Below, piece after piece: positions 63,780 through 64,000 of a stretch of 64,000 nucleotides of DNA. The notes beneath the pieces were generated by a model. That model saw only the letters and a list, made by a program, of their open reading frames with translations. It did not search any database and was not told where the DNA came from. The DNA comes from Mycobacterium sp. ACS4331 (GTDB lineage: Bacteria; Actinomycetota; Actinomycetes; Mycobacteriales; Mycobacteriaceae). A program made the position numbers and the translations under genes. Location: the NCBI RefSeq assembly GCF_001667265.1, contig NZ_LZHW01000078.1, forward strand, positions 1 to 64,000, given 5' to 3'. Position 1 is the stretch's first letter. Every line of letters begins with the position of its first letter.

Positions 63780-64000
63780 CCGGACTGCTCGTCGGGCCCG
63801 AGGTCCTCGAGCAGTCCCTTGGACTGCTTCTCCGCGGCCTCGCGTCGGCGGGCGTCCTCGGCGGCCAACTGCACGGCGGTGCGGGTCCACACCACGCGGG
63901 CCCAGTGGAACGCCAGCACGATGACGGTGATCCAGGCGATCACCAGGCCGATGCCCGGGCCGGGTTGACCCGCCGCGGCGGTCTGGCGCGTCCACACCGC
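63776..64000 (-). CDS. C-terminal part of a membrane protein (Rv2732c-like), cut by window edge
   Basis: The last ~74 codons of a gene that starts beyond the right edge. One membrane helix (Gly-Leu-Val-Ile-Ala-Trp-Ile-Thr-Val-Ile-Val-Leu-Ala-Phe) is followed by a cytosolic helix rich in Arg, Glu and Ala and an acidic end. By gene order it matches Rv2732c, a conserved mycobacterial membrane protein of unknown function. Its stop overlaps the DUF349 stop on the other strand. Confidence 0.75.
   Translation of the reverse strand, partial: AVWTRQTAAAGQPGPGIGLVIAWITVIVLAFHWARVVWTRTAVQLAAEDARRREAAEKQSKGLLEDLGPDEQSG

Noticed and set aside
62276..63995. Two long minus-strand frames (480 and 547 codons) opposite the DUF349 gene
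   Set aside because: Ser/Arg/Ala- and Gly/Arg/Leu-rich shadows of the repetitive Ala/Glu/Lys codons of the DUF349 gene.

Overview
The window is chromosomal DNA of a high-GC actinobacterium, almost certainly a rapidly growing Mycobacterium (Mycolicibacterium). Evidence: arabinan synthesis (AftC), SigA with a long basic/acidic N-terminal extension, SigB, IdeR, a LexA/ChiZ pair with mycobacterial SOS boxes, coproporphyrin-type haem genes, ClpC2, Cei, and a gene order that follows the M. tuberculosis segment of about Rv2667 to Rv2732c. Species cannot be assigned. I saw no tRNA, rRNA, CRISPR, insertion sequence or phage gene. No gene-free stretch exceeds 300 bases; the longest (44254-44494) holds the SOS control region.

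Layout. 1-3.2 kb: end of a possible CATRA-type conflict locus, autoregulated-looking clpC2, an F420/FMN split-barrel protein, an MPT63-like secreted protein and a GNAT. 3.2-8.4 kb: zapE, a RibD-like reductase, a lipoprotein hydrolase lacking its catalytic serine, aftC, msrB. 8.4-11.6 kb: haem genes hemE, cgoX (hemY), hemQ. 11.6-17.6 kb: DUF3000, RNase D, two alpha/beta hydrolases, dxs. 17.6-24.7 kb: nhaA, a TrmA-like methyltransferase, a KimA-like permease divergent from ceoBC, and two small conserved genes. 24.8-31.9 kb: housekeeping genes including dut, cei, suhB, ppgK and sigA. 31.9-45.2 kb: an O-methyltransferase, small DUF proteins, sigB-ideR, sthA, PAC2, PhzF-like, nrdR, chiZ and lexA. 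45.2-48.9 kb: an LGFP-repeat envelope protein and fadE20. 48.9-57.5 kb: an accessory block (molybdopterin oxidoreductase, TetR, two-domain acyl-CoA dehydrogenase, DUF35, thiolase-like aldolase, orphan PE-PPE hydrolase) where M. tuberculosis has fadE20 next to hflX. 57.5-64 kb: hflX, dapF, miaA, a LigB-like protein, a DMT transporter, a DUF349 protein and a truncated membrane gene.

How it works together. Much of the window is core physiology: haem, isoprenoid precursors, K+/Na+ balance, dUTP and NrdR control of deoxynucleotides, the primary and general-stress sigma factors, iron control and the SOS response. The accessory block looks like acyl-CoA chain shortening of a steroid-like or branched side chain: acyl-CoA dehydrogenation followed by retro-aldol cleavage by a thiolase-fold/DUF35 pair, under a TetR regulator.

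Regulation visible in the DNA: about 17 genes have a TANNNT -10 element 6-8 bases before the chosen start codon, so leaderless transcription appears to be common. The dut and DUF3093 promoters share bases of their -10 elements. clpC2 has twin operators over its -35 and -10. A perfect CRP site lies before cei, a perfect palindrome lies in the sthA promoter, and three LexA-like boxes separate chiZ and lexA. Several convergent gene pairs end in a shared hairpin.
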